7,987 nt of DNA from Bacteroidota bacterium (GCA_023251855.1 JAHEYA010000096.1:1-7987); one strand, 5' to 3'; shown: positions 1-5,346, counted from the stretch's first letter. Notes: generated by a model from the letters alone, not told the origin. Program-made: numbers and translations.

Positions 1-359
1 ATATGTTCACGAGTTTGAGGCATTGGACCATCAGTAGCAGCAACAACAAGGATAGCACCGTCCATTTGAGCAGCACCGGTAACCATGTTTTTAACGTAAT
101 CCGCGTGACCCGGACAGTCGACGTGAGCATAGTGACGTTTTGCAGTAGAATACTCTACGTGAGAAGTATTAATGGTGATACCACGAGCTTTTTCTTCAGG
201 AGCATTGTCGATAGAAGAGAAATCTCTTACTTCAGACAAACCTTTTTCAGCCAATACAATAGTAATTGCTGCGGTTAAGGTAGTTTTACCGTGGTCAACG
301 TGACCGATTGTTCCGATGTTTACGTGTGGTTTGGAGCGGTCGTATTTTTCTTTAGCCAT
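1..359 (-). CDS. tuf: Elongation factor Tu, N-terminal part (3' end outside window)
   Basis: EF-Tu is the GTPase that delivers aminoacyl-tRNA to the ribosomal A site in the cytoplasm. About 119 codons from the start are visible, beginning MAKEKYDRSKPHVNIGTIGH. The P-loop (G1) GHVDHGKT, the switch I region with RGITINTSHVEY, and the G3 motif DCPGH followed by ADYVKNM are all intact, and the fragment reads without interruption into the left edge of the window. The ATG at 359-357 is the standard EF-Tu start. It has no Shine-Dalgarno sequence, only an A-rich leader with A at -3 and -6, as is usual in Bacteroidota. It is the last visible gene of a tRNA-tuf operon, 90 bases after tRNA-Thr(GGU). In related genomes tRNA-Trp, secE, nusG and rplK usually follow, but that lies outside the window. 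Identification is essentially certain. Confidence 0.98.
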   Translation of the reverse strand, partial: MAKEKYDRSKPHVNIGTIGHVDHGKTTLTAAITIVLAEKGLSEVRDFSSIDNAPEEKARGITINTSHVEYSTAKRHYAHVDCPGHADYVKNMVTGAAQMDGAILVVAATDGPMPQTREH

Positions 360-412
360 TGTATTTATTTATTTAGATTGTTATTTTTATTATTATTTAT
401 TTACGAAATCAG

Positions 413-424
413 TCCCTAAAGGGA
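413..424. other. Small palindrome in the tRNA-Thr/tuf spacer
   Basis: TCCCT-AA-AGGGA forms a 5-bp stem in the leader between tRNA-Thr(GGU) and tuf. A T-rich run follows it on the plus strand, the wrong side to terminate the minus-strand operon. It might be an RNA-processing hairpin or nothing. The rest of 360-449 is A+T-rich with no clear promoter. Confidence 0.3.
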
Positions 425-449
425 TTTTTTATTTTCAAATTGTATTAAG

Positions 450-521
<72 letters not shown>

Positions 522-658
522 TTTTTTAGTTCTAAGTTGGAAGTTCTAAGTTTGTAAGTTTACAAACCAAAATACCTAAAACACAAATTGTAGTTCTCAG
601 TTTCATTTTATTTTTCACAGTTAGTAAGCTTACTAAATATGAACTTAAAACTCTTACA
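522..658. repeat. Repeat-rich spacer between tRNA-Gly and tRNA-Thr
   Basis: This part of the spacer holds a direct repeat of AGTTCTAAGTT (around 528 and 543). It also has an 8-bp perfect hairpin GTTTGTAA-GT-TTACAAAC at 550-567 and a perfect 16-bp palindrome TTAGTAAGCTTACTAA at 621-636. No coding signal is seen. In the transcript these would be hairpins between two tRNAs, so they could guide processing. They may equally be relics of dispersed intergenic repeats. Confidence 0.6.
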
Positions 659-760
659 GAGCGGAAGATCCCGCAGTTGCGGGACCACCCCTCAGGAGCG
701 GAAGACCGGGCTTGCTTCGTCTACGCTCAGCATAAACTTCTCGCCCGTTCTTCTCTCTTT
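659..760. repeat. Duplicated tRNA-Gly 3' ends with a small insert
   Basis: GAGCGGAAGACCGGGCT, the last 16 bases of tRNA-Gly plus one flanking base as seen on the plus strand (761-777), is repeated exactly at 696-712. Its first 10 bases occur a third time at 659-668. The 48 bases between the two longer copies (713-760) contain CTACGCTCAGCATAAACT, which resembles dispersed repeats I associate with Bacteroidota. An imperfect 11-bp inverted repeat (701-711 against 743-753, one mismatch) and a hairpin TCCCGC-AACT-GCGGGA (minus strand, 669-684) are also present. The unit lies directly downstream of tRNA-Gly in the operon transcript. Confidence 0.75.
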
Positions 761-761
761 G

Positions 762-834
762 AGCGGAAGACCGGGCTCGAACCGGCCACCCTCAGCTTGG
801 AAGGCTGACGCTCTACCAAATGAGCTACTTCCGC
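762..834 (-). tRNA. tRNA-Gly (anticodon UCC)
   Basis: The minus strand gives a 73-nt cloverleaf. The acceptor is GCGGAAG/CTTCCGC, the D arm GCTC...GAGC, and the anticodon stem TCAGC/GCTGA with loop CTTCCAA gives anticodon TCC. The T arm is GCCGG-TTCGAGC-CCGGT. The discriminator is U and CCA is not encoded. It reads GGA/GGG glycine codons. It is third in the operon, corresponding to glyT of E. coli. Pieces of its 3' end are repeated just downstream (659-712). Confidence 0.98.
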
Positions 835-930
835 TTGTATCATACATCAAATTAGTGAAGGATGATTTTACTATTTCAAATATGTTAAAGAACTAATTTA
901 TTTTATAAAAAATTTTCTCTCTTTTCACAA

Positions 931-1020
931 GTCAACTTTCGCTAAGGCTTCAGTTGACAAGCCCACTTTCGCTAAAGCTTCAGTTGATAAGTCCTCCTTC
1001 GCCAAGGCTTCGGAGGACGC
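931..1020. repeat. Three 30-bp tandem hairpin units after tRNA-Tyr
   Basis: Exactly three 30-bp units lie at 931-960, 961-990 and 991-1020. Each has a conserved core TTCGCTAARGCTTC (third copy TTCGCCAAGGCTTC) between inverted arms. Unit 1 has GTCAACT/AGTTGAC and unit 3 has GTCCTCC/GGAGGAC. The arms therefore differ in sequence but both keep a perfect 7-bp stem. The middle unit (GCCCACT/AGTTGAT) pairs only partly. In the operon transcript the hairpins start 1-2 bases after the 3' end of tRNA-Tyr. The array explains a spurious reading frame encoding repeated EALAK motifs. The spacing equals the unit length and no cas genes are present, so this is not a CRISPR array. Confidence 0.9.
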
Positions 1021-1021
1021 G

Positions 1022-1102
1022 TGGGGAGAGAAGGATTCGAACCTTCGAAGTCGAAACAACAGATTTACAGTCTGTCCCATTTGGCCACTCTGGTATCTCC
1101 CC
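1022..1102 (-). tRNA. tRNA-Tyr (anticodon GUA)
   Basis: This is a class II tRNA of 81 nt on the minus strand. The acceptor GGGGAGA/TCTCCCC is perfectly paired, and the anticodon stem ACAGA/TCTGT encloses loop CTGTAAA with anticodon GTA. A long variable arm and a T arm GAAGG-TTCGAAT-CCTTC follow. The discriminator is A and CCA is not encoded. An extra C at plus-strand 1103 would shift the acceptor out of register, so the 5' end is set at 1102. It follows tRNA-Thr(UGU) by 14 bases and corresponds to tyrU in the E. coli tufB operon. Confidence 0.97.
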
Positions 1103-1116
1103 CGACACAAAAAAAG

Positions 1117-1190
1117 AGCCGATGGAGGGATTCGAACCCCCGACCAGCTGATTACAAATCAGCTGCTCTGGCCAACTGAGCTACATCGGC
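1117..1190 (-). tRNA. tRNA-Thr (anticodon UGU)
   Basis: The minus strand folds as a 74-nt cloverleaf. The acceptor is GCCGATG/CATCGGC, the D arm GCTC...GAGC, and the anticodon stem GCTGA/TCAGC with loop TTTGTAA gives anticodon TGT. The T arm is GGGGG-TTCGAAT-CCCTC with one G-T wobble. The discriminator is U and CCA is not encoded. It reads ACA/ACG threonine codons. It is the first gene of the operon, about 80 bases after the predicted transcription start. A run of seven T lies 2 bases after its 3' end on the coding strand. Confidence 0.98.
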
Positions 1191-1274
1191 TTATCTGCCG
1201 TACCACTATATTTTAAAAGAACTACAGCTTATTTTGACCGATTTTTTAGATAGATGCTCCCTAAAAACGGATTG

Positions 1275-1305
1275 CAAAAGTAAGTAATTTTTACTGAGTA
1301 GCAAT
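1275..1305 (-). promoter_or_regulatory. Promoter of the tRNA-tuf operon (Bacteroidota type)
   Basis: On the minus strand a perfect -7 box TACTTTTG (1282-1275; consensus TAnnTTTG) is preceded after 19 bases by ATTG (1305-1302), matching the -33 TTTG element. The expected start of transcription is near 1268, giving a leader of about 80 bases before tRNA-Thr(UGU). It sits just downstream of the hpf terminator, so the tRNA-tuf operon is likely transcribed independently of hpf. It is the best promoter match I found in the window. Confidence 0.75.
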
Positions 1306-1327
1306 ATATTTTTTGTTTTTTTTCAAA

Positions 1328-1362
1328 AAAAATGCTCCGATCTTAAAAATCGGAGCATTTTT
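1328..1362 (-). terminator. Rho-independent terminator after hpf
   Basis: A perfect 14-bp inverted repeat (AAAAATGCTCCGAT at 1328-1341 and its complement at 1349-1362) has a 7-base loop. On the minus strand the stem runs into eight T bases, 25 bases beyond the hpf stop. The plus-strand side also ends in T, so it could work in both directions, but no plus-strand gene is seen. It insulates hpf from the tRNA-tuf promoter. Confidence 0.92.
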
Positions 1363-1386
1363 CAGCTTTTTTAATCTCAAAAACGA

Positions 1387-1686
1387 CTATAATCCTTGCA
1401 TTTTTTCTTTATGTTTTTTCACTTGCATTTTAAGTGCATCGAGTGAACTATCTACTGCTTCTTCAAAACTTTTACATTGCTTTTTTACAAAGAGATCATT
1501 TCCGGGAATATGAACTTTTATTTCGGCTACTTTATTAGTTGCATCACTTGATTTATCAATACGAAGCGTAACATCACCACTAATAATTCCATCATAATAA
1601 TGGGTTAATTTATCAATACGTTCTTGAATAAATTCTACTAATTTTTTGTCGGCAGTAAAATGCACGGATTGGATTTTAATTGTCAT
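1387..1686 (-). CDS. hpf: Ribosome hibernation-promoting factor (HPF/RaiA, short form)
   Basis: This 99-residue protein has the full-length fold of the short HPF/YfiA family. It starts MTIKIQSVHFTADKKLVEFI, has a central strand VTLRIDK and VAEIKVHIPGNDLFVKKQ, and ends in a helix EEAVDSSLDALKMQVKKHKEK rich in lysine. Such proteins bind the 30S decoding region in slow-growing cells and idle the ribosome. There is no C-terminal dimerisation domain as in long HPF, so a long-form role is unlikely. The ATG at 1686 is fixed by a perfect AGGAGG seven bases upstream, which is striking in a window where no other visible start has one. It lies between the secreted LRR gene (207 bases upstream) and its own terminator. 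In related genomes hpf usually sits directly between xerC and the tRNA-tuf operon. Function is assigned from family resemblance. Confidence 0.93.
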   Translation of the reverse strand: MTIKIQSVHFTADKKLVEFIQERIDKLTHYYDGIISGDVTLRIDKSSDATNKVAEIKVHIPGNDLFVKKQCKSFEEAVDSSLDALKMQVKKHKEKMQGL

Positions 1687-1693
1687 AATTTGT

Positions 1694-1699
1694 CCTCCT
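1694..1699 (-). promoter_or_regulatory. Strong Shine-Dalgarno site of hpf
   Basis: The minus strand reads AGGAGG, then seven bases, then the hpf ATG: the optimal bacterial spacing. It would pair fully with the CCUCC core of 16S rRNA. The starts of tuf, the LRR gene, xerC, rpsU, the acyl-CoA dehydrogenase and apt have no such element. Bacteroidota mostly do not use SD pairing, so this site probably carries regulatory meaning. Confidence 0.85.
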
Positions 1700-1710
1700 G
1701 TTTTTTATGA

Positions 1711-1747
1711 ATTTAGAGATTTGTTGAATTGCAGATTTAGAGATTTG
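1711..1747. repeat. Direct repeat in the hpf leader
   Basis: ATTTAGAGATTTG occurs at 1711-1723 and again at 1735-1747 (offset 24 bases), inside an A+T-rich tract of roughly heptamer rhythm just upstream of the hpf ribosome binding site. A 6-bp hairpin AAAGTT-AATA-AACTTT (1750-1765) adjoins it. No convincing promoter was found for hpf. The site resembles heptamer repeats near rpsU and within the LRR gene. Confidence 0.6.
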
Positions 1748-1796
1748 GTAAAGTTAATAAACTTTTATTTAAAATCCATTATTATTTGACTTTTGT

Positions 1797-1895
1797 ACAG
1801 ATAACGAATAAAAACGAATTTACGAATCTATGTGAGTTACAGATAACGAATCTTTACGAATTTACGAATCTGTGTGTGGTACAGATAACCAATCT
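1797..1895. repeat. 42-bp tandem repeat at the 3' end of the LRR gene
   Basis: ACAGATAACGAAT begins units at 1797 and 1839, and a variant (ACAGATAACCAATCT) begins a third, partial unit at 1881. Each full unit is 42 bp, with ACGAATTTACGAATC inside. The third copy enters the LRR gene, overlapping its stop codon (1896-1894). No T-tailed hairpin is present, so no ordinary terminator for the LRR gene is visible here. Confidence 0.85.
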
Positions 1896-4146
1896 ATTGT
1901 TTACTGATTTTTTTGTTAAATGATTGATTTCCTGCACTAACTTTTACAAAATAAATACCCGCAGGTTGGGCGCTGATGTCGATTGATAGCTGAGATAAGT
2001 GATTTGAAATTGAAGATGAAAATACTTTTTCGCCAAGCAAATTGTAAACCTCCACATTTTCCATCTTAAATCCTGAATCTTCCATTCTAATGGTAAACAG
2101 GCCTTTGCCGGGATTAGGATACACCAGTAGATTTGAGATATGAGATGTGAGATTTGAGCTTATCGAATTAATTGTTGTGAATTCATTTGTTGTTGTATTG
2201 GTTGTAATTGGCGCATTGTAATCAAAATAAATGTTGGCAGTGTTTTTTATTTGTGTGCCCAATAGCAGATTTGGTTTTGGTTTGATACGGTATTGAACAA
2301 AACCCTTTGAACCTTCAGGATTACTGGTACTATCAGGTAACTGAATGTTTGGAAAACGGAACGTAAGCACATTGTGACTTAGCGTAACTGTATTGTGGTG
2401 ACTGTAATTGATGAGCTGAAAAGTTTCCATATCTAAATTAGAATTTAATGTATCAACTAAGCGAATGTTGATGGCGGGGGCGTTTCCGGTGTTTTGAAAA
2501 TGAATAGTATACGTAAACCAATCGTGATAAGCAGGTAAAACATTTACCGGATATACTTCTTTGAGATTAGGATCAAAAGAATTTAGAACCTGATAACAAA
2601 ATTGATAATTATTATTGGCTGTGTCATTATCACCAACAATAGGTGTTACAGCCACATTCACACAAATTTGATCACCGGTTTGCGAAGTAGAATCGGTTAT
2701 AAACTGTAAACCAAAATCCTGATTATTATTAATGGTGCCGAAATTTGAAATGTTGTAGGTAAATACATTGCCGGAAATGCTTGGTGTGAGCGCACCCGGG
2801 ACAATACCACTGTATGTAACATTTCCAGTGACTGTAACTTTTACCTGACCGCTGATGCCTGACGCACAATTAAGATTGTACCAATGGCTGAGATCACCGG
2901 CAAGAATTTTTAACTGGTGTGGCTGCCCTGGAAACACAATGCCTGTTGGAATTACAGATTGAACACCAATATCAAAGCTGGGCTTACAGGTAATATCAAA
3001 ATTGACATTGGATGCTAATGGATTTGAATTGGTAAGCGTAACAATTGAATCAATGCCGGGGTAAATACATTGCGCAGTAAATGGAAAACCTGTTGTATCT
3101 AGCTTAACAGTGTATGTTCCAAGTGAATCAGCAAAATTATAAAGACCGTAGGCAAACGAATAGGTTTGTCCTAACAAATTATTATTATTATCAAATAGCT
3201 TTAACGGAATATTATTCATAACCGAATCACCATTATCTTTTATGCAATTGTTATTGTTGTCTTTATAGATGTAACCAACAACTCCTTCTGCACTTGTGCA
3301 ACCTGAGGGGTTGTTTATGCTGTCCCCGCTAATACAGAGAGGAAAAGCTAATGTTGCTGCATCCATTGAAGCAATATAATTAGGTAAACAACTGAAGGGG
3401 TTGCCAAGAATTGAAAAACCATTTGTTATATTATCAGGAAATACTGGAAAACAAGAAATATTATTACTGTCACAACGTAAAAGTTGAAGAGTATAGGGTA
3501 AACTTGATAAACTGTTTAACTGATTATTATCGAAATTTAAAGATTGAAGGTTAGACGGTAAACTTGGTAAGCTTGTTAAATTATTATTGGCGCAATACAA
3601 ATATTGTAAACTAACTGGTAAAATAGGTAAGCTTGTTAATTGATTATAATAGCATAATAAACTTTTAAGACTATCTGATAAACTCGGTAAATTCGTCAGG
3701 TGATTATAATCACAAGCTAAAAATTGAAGATTTGTTGGTAAACTTGGTAAACTTGTCAACTGATTATAACTGCAAGCTAAAGTATGAAGACTAGTTGGTA
3801 AGCTTGGTAAACTTGATAAAATATTTTGCCGGCAATCTAAACCTAGAAGATTAAGTGGTAGACTTGGTAAACTTGCCAACTGATTATTAATGCAACCAAG
3901 ATTCGTAAGTCCAGTAAAATATTGTATGCCTGTTAAATTTGAAATATTTAGATATGAAACATCCACTTGAGTTACTGTAGTAATGGCCGTACAGGTTGTA
4001 TCCATTTGGTTGCCGCTCATACAAGAGGGGTAAAGAGCAGTAAGCCACGAAACAAAATTAGTATCAGGTATAGTCACATAGTTTTGGGCCTTTGTGGCAA
4101 AGCCTATTACCAGTAGCATTGCGAGAAGTAAGGTTTTTGGTTTCAT
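1894..4146 (-). CDS. Secreted leucine-rich-repeat protein with T9SS sorting domain
   Basis: This 750-residue protein is predicted to be exported through Sec and then T9SS and fixed to the cell surface or released. The signal peptide is MKPKTLLLAMLLVIGFATKA (1-20). Residues 90-249 hold eight 20-residue leucine-rich repeats of the type LTSLPSLPxxLxxLxCxxN. Residues 288-350 look like an SdrD_B/prealbumin-like domain (GYIYKDNNNN...). Residues 520-660 form a conserved beta domain common in Bacteroidota surface proteins (SFDPNLKEVYP, YTIHFQNTGNAPA, NTANIYFDYNAPI). Residues 672-750 are the type A sorting domain (LLVYPNPGKG ... QPAGIYFVKV). The frame is open upstream to 4242, but those 32 residues come from a GC-rich repeat and precede the signal peptide, so ATG 4146 is chosen. 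Ligand and role are unknown; adhesion or binding is a guess. It sits within a conserved housekeeping cluster, with repeats at both ends. Confidence 0.93.
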   Translation of the reverse strand: MKPKTLLLAMLLVIGFATKAQNYVTIPDTNFVSWLTALYPSCMSGNQMDTTCTAITTVTQVDVSYLNISNLTGIQYFTGLTNLGCINNQLASLPSLPLNLLGLDCRQNILSSLPSLPTSLHTLACSYNQLTSLPSLPTNLQFLACDYNHLTNLPSLSDSLKSLLCYYNQLTSLPILPVSLQYLYCANNNLTSLPSLPSNLQSLNFDNNQLNSLSSLPYTLQLLRCDSNNISCFPVFPDNITNGFSILGNPFSCLPNYIASMDAATLAFPLCISGDSINNPSGCTSAEGVVGYIYKDNNNNCIKDNGDSVMNNIPLKLFDNNNNLLGQTYSFAYGLYNFADSLGTYTVKLDTTGFPFTAQCIYPGIDSIVTLTNSNPLASNVNFDITCKPSFDIGVQSVIPTGIVFPGQPHQLKILAGDLSHWYNLNCASGISGQVKVTVTGNVTYSGIVPGALTPSISGNVFTYNISNFGTINNNQDFGLQFITDSTSQTGDQICVNVAVTPIVGDNDTANNNYQFCYQVLNSFDPNLKEVYPVNVLPAYHDWFTYTIHFQNTGNAPAINIRLVDTLNSNLDMETFQLINYSHHNTVTLSHNVLTFRFPNIQLPDSTSNPEGSKGFVQYRIKPKPNLLLGTQIKNTANIYFDYNAPITTNTTTNEFTTINSISSNLTSHISNLLVYPNPGKGLFTIRMEDSGFKMENVEVYNLLGEKVFSSSISNHLSQLSIDISAQPAGIYFVKVSAGNQSFNKKISKQ
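2130..2158. repeat. Heptamer repeat inside the LRR gene
   Basis: Four consecutive 7-base units of form GATNTGA (first and fourth identical GATTTGA, the others one change away) lie on the plus strand. They encode part of the linker around SSNLTSHISNL (663-673), directly before the sorting domain. Seven is not a multiple of three, so gain or loss of one unit would shift the frame and remove the sorting domain. The unit resembles intergenic heptamer repeats elsewhere in the window. Confidence 0.75.
3400..3879 (-). repeat. 60-bp coding repeats (20-residue LRR array)
   Basis: Eight in-frame units of exactly 60 bp encode residues 90-249 of the surface protein. Seven are well conserved and the last (ISCFPVFPDNITNGFSILGN) is degenerate. 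The consensus LxSLPSLPxxLxxLxCxxNx matches the short bacterial LRR class seen in YopM and IpaH proteins. On the plus strand the recurring string is GGTAAACTTGGTAAACTTG with variants. Cysteine at the CxxN position is frequent. The high DNA identity suggests recent duplication or ongoing homogenisation. Confidence 0.9.
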
Positions 4147-4161
4147 TTTAAATAGTTTAAG

Positions 4162-4262
4162 AGCCCCTCCCACCCCCCAAGGGGAGGAGTTGCTACCCTT
4201 TAACCCTCTGCCCTCTGCTTGTGGGTTGGCTCCCTCCCCCACAGGGGGAGTTGGAGGGGGCT
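4162..4262. repeat. GC-rich palindromic element between xerC and the LRR gene
   Basis: Two G/C-tract arms face each other: AGCCCCTCCCACCCCCCAAG...(4162-4189) and its approximate inverse ending GGAGGGGGCT (4230-4262). Each arm also folds on itself, for example CTCCCCC-ACA-GGGGGAG at 4234-4250. The base composition differs sharply from the surroundings. I recognise this as the kind of short dispersed element common in Bacteroidota intergenic DNA. It ends one base short of the xerC stop codon and extends to 15 bases before the LRR start. It could cause partial termination after xerC. Confidence 0.8.
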
Positions 4263-5147
4263 TTAGCCTTTCGGGTGGGCTTGTTCGTGAATATTTTTTA
4301 GTTTCTCTACCGTATTATGTGTGTAAACCTGTGTTGCTGAAAGGTTAGCATGACCTAATAATTCTTTGATTGCGTTTAAATCAGCACCATTATTAAGCAT
4401 ATGTGTTGCAAACGTATGACGTAATACATGCGGACTTTTTTTGTCAGCTGTTGTTATTTGTGAAAGGTAGGTATTCACTATCCGATAAACAAATTTTTCA
4501 TACAATTGTTTGCCTTCTTTATTGACAAACAAAAACTCATTATTCAGATTTGCTTTGGCTGTTATATACTGTTGAATCTGCTCTTTCAAAATTGTATTAA
4601 ATGGAACAATACGTTCTTTGTTACGTTTTCCAAGCACTTTTATCTGACACAAATACAAATCTACATTCGCTTGTTTGAGATTAATAAGTTCAGATAAACG
4701 AATACCGGTTGCATAAAAAAGTTCGAGAATAAGTTTGTTGCGTTGTCCATCAAAATCATCACCAAAAACAGTATCATCAAGCAATGTATCCATTTTTTCT
4801 TTTTCGACAAATGCAGGTAATCGTTTGGATGTTTTTGGAGAAAGTATTTTTAACATTGGATTTTCTGTCGCAATATTTTGTCGCAACAGATATTTATAAA
4901 AGGTTTTAAGTGTAGTGATTTTGCGGTTTACAGAACGAGGTGATATTTTTTGTTCCATTAAACTTACTATCCAGGAGCGGATAATAGTATGATTGATTTC
5001 TTCAGTGTTTTTTATTTCGTAAGTGGAATTGAGATAGGTAATGAATTGGTTTAAATCATTGGAATAGGCTACCAATGTGTGGTTGGAGAAGCGTTTTTCG
5101 AAACGAGCGAATTCTAAAAATTCATTTTTATGGGTTTCAATATTCAT
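4263..5147 (-). CDS. xerC: Tyrosine recombinase, XerC/XerD type
   Basis: This 294-residue recombinase is likely one of the two chromosome-dimer resolvases acting at dif. The N-terminal SAM-like core-binding domain (about 1-100) has FARFEKRFSNHTLVAYSNDL and SPRSVNRKITTLKTFYKYLL. The catalytic domain contains every key residue: R150 in ATGIRLSEL, K174 in LGKRNKERIVPF, H240 and R243 in HVLRHTFATHML, H266 in LLGHANLS, and nucleophile Y275 in TQVYTH. It ends HEQAHPKG, as Xer proteins do. The length matches XerC/D rather than phage integrases, which have an extra arm-binding domain. ATG 5147 has no SD. In related genomes this gene sits between rpsU and hpf, so it is vertically inherited, not part of a mobile element. 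XerC or XerD cannot be decided without its paralogue. Confidence 0.93.
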   Translation of the reverse strand: MNIETHKNEFLEFARFEKRFSNHTLVAYSNDLNQFITYLNSTYEIKNTEEINHTIIRSWIVSLMEQKISPRSVNRKITTLKTFYKYLLRQNIATENPMLKILSPKTSKRLPAFVEKEKMDTLLDDTVFGDDFDGQRNKLILELFYATGIRLSELINLKQANVDLYLCQIKVLGKRNKERIVPFNTILKEQIQQYITAKANLNNEFLFVNKEGKQLYEKFVYRIVNTYLSQITTADKKSPHVLRHTFATHMLNNGADLNAIKELLGHANLSATQVYTHNTVEKLKNIHEQAHPKG

Positions 5148-5194
5148 ATTGAAGTTTTTTCGTAGAGTTAAAATTAAAACAAAAACGGTAAGTG

Positions 5195-5202
5195 CAAATA
5201 CA
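5195..5202 (-). promoter_or_regulatory. Possible -7 box for xerC
   Basis: The minus strand reads TGTATTTG, seven of eight bases of the TAnnTTTG box, 48 bases upstream of the xerC start. No clear -33 element lies 19-20 bases further upstream, so support is limited. The strong terminator after rpsU argues that xerC needs its own promoter. Confidence 0.4.
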
Positions 5203-5265
5203 GTTTATAAAACGACCTAAGCCCTAACACACCATAAAATCAGCCCATCAGCTTAGCTCCTACTA

Positions 5266-5346
5266 TGCAATGCTTTACAGGCTAGAAGCCTGGTTAAACA
5301 AAGCGTAGCGGGACGCTACGCTTAACGTAGCCCTGCTCGTGCAATG
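5266..5346. repeat. Palindrome cluster upstream of xerC
   Basis: Within the 341-bp gap between xerC and rpsU there are two perfect hairpins: CAGGCT-AGA-AGCCTG (5278-5292) and AGCGTAGCG-GGA-CGCTACGCT (5302-5322). Both lie between direct copies of TGCAATG (5266-5272 and 5340-5346). No protein is encoded. This resembles a small dispersed palindromic element, possibly a miniature insertion. The rest of the gap, apart from the possible xerC promoter and the rpsU terminator, shows nothing I recognise. Confidence 0.7.

Noticed and set aside
436..444. TACAATTTG as a promoter box for tuf.
   Set aside because: It has one base too many between TA and TTTG, and its -33 region would fall inside tRNA-Thr.
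639..896. Plus-strand frames crossing the tRNA region and the plus-strand frames opposite xerC, the acyl-CoA dehydrogenase, apt and hpf.
   Set aside because: All lie opposite well-supported minus-strand genes or tRNAs and show no family features.
931..1020. CRISPR-like array.
   Set aside because: Units are contiguous, with no unique spacers between repeats, only three copies, and no cas genes nearby.
925..1110. Minus-strand reading frame with repeated EALAK motifs.
   Set aside because: It is produced by the 30-bp hairpin repeats and runs into tRNA-Tyr; no start context or family match.
1109..1116. Seven T bases after tRNA-Thr(UGU) as an intrinsic terminator using the tRNA stem.
   Set aside because: The tRNA acceptor is not a terminator hairpin, and the following tRNAs and tuf appear to depend on the same promoter; partial attenuation cannot be excluded.
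4147..4242. Longer N-terminus for the LRR protein (32 extra residues).
   Set aside because: The extension is translated from the GC-rich palindromic element and would bury the signal peptide; ATG 4146 directly precedes a textbook signal sequence.
4263..5147. Integrase of a mobile island inserted at the tRNA genes.
   Set aside because: Length, C-terminus and conserved neighbours fit a housekeeping Xer recombinase; no other mobile-element genes are present.
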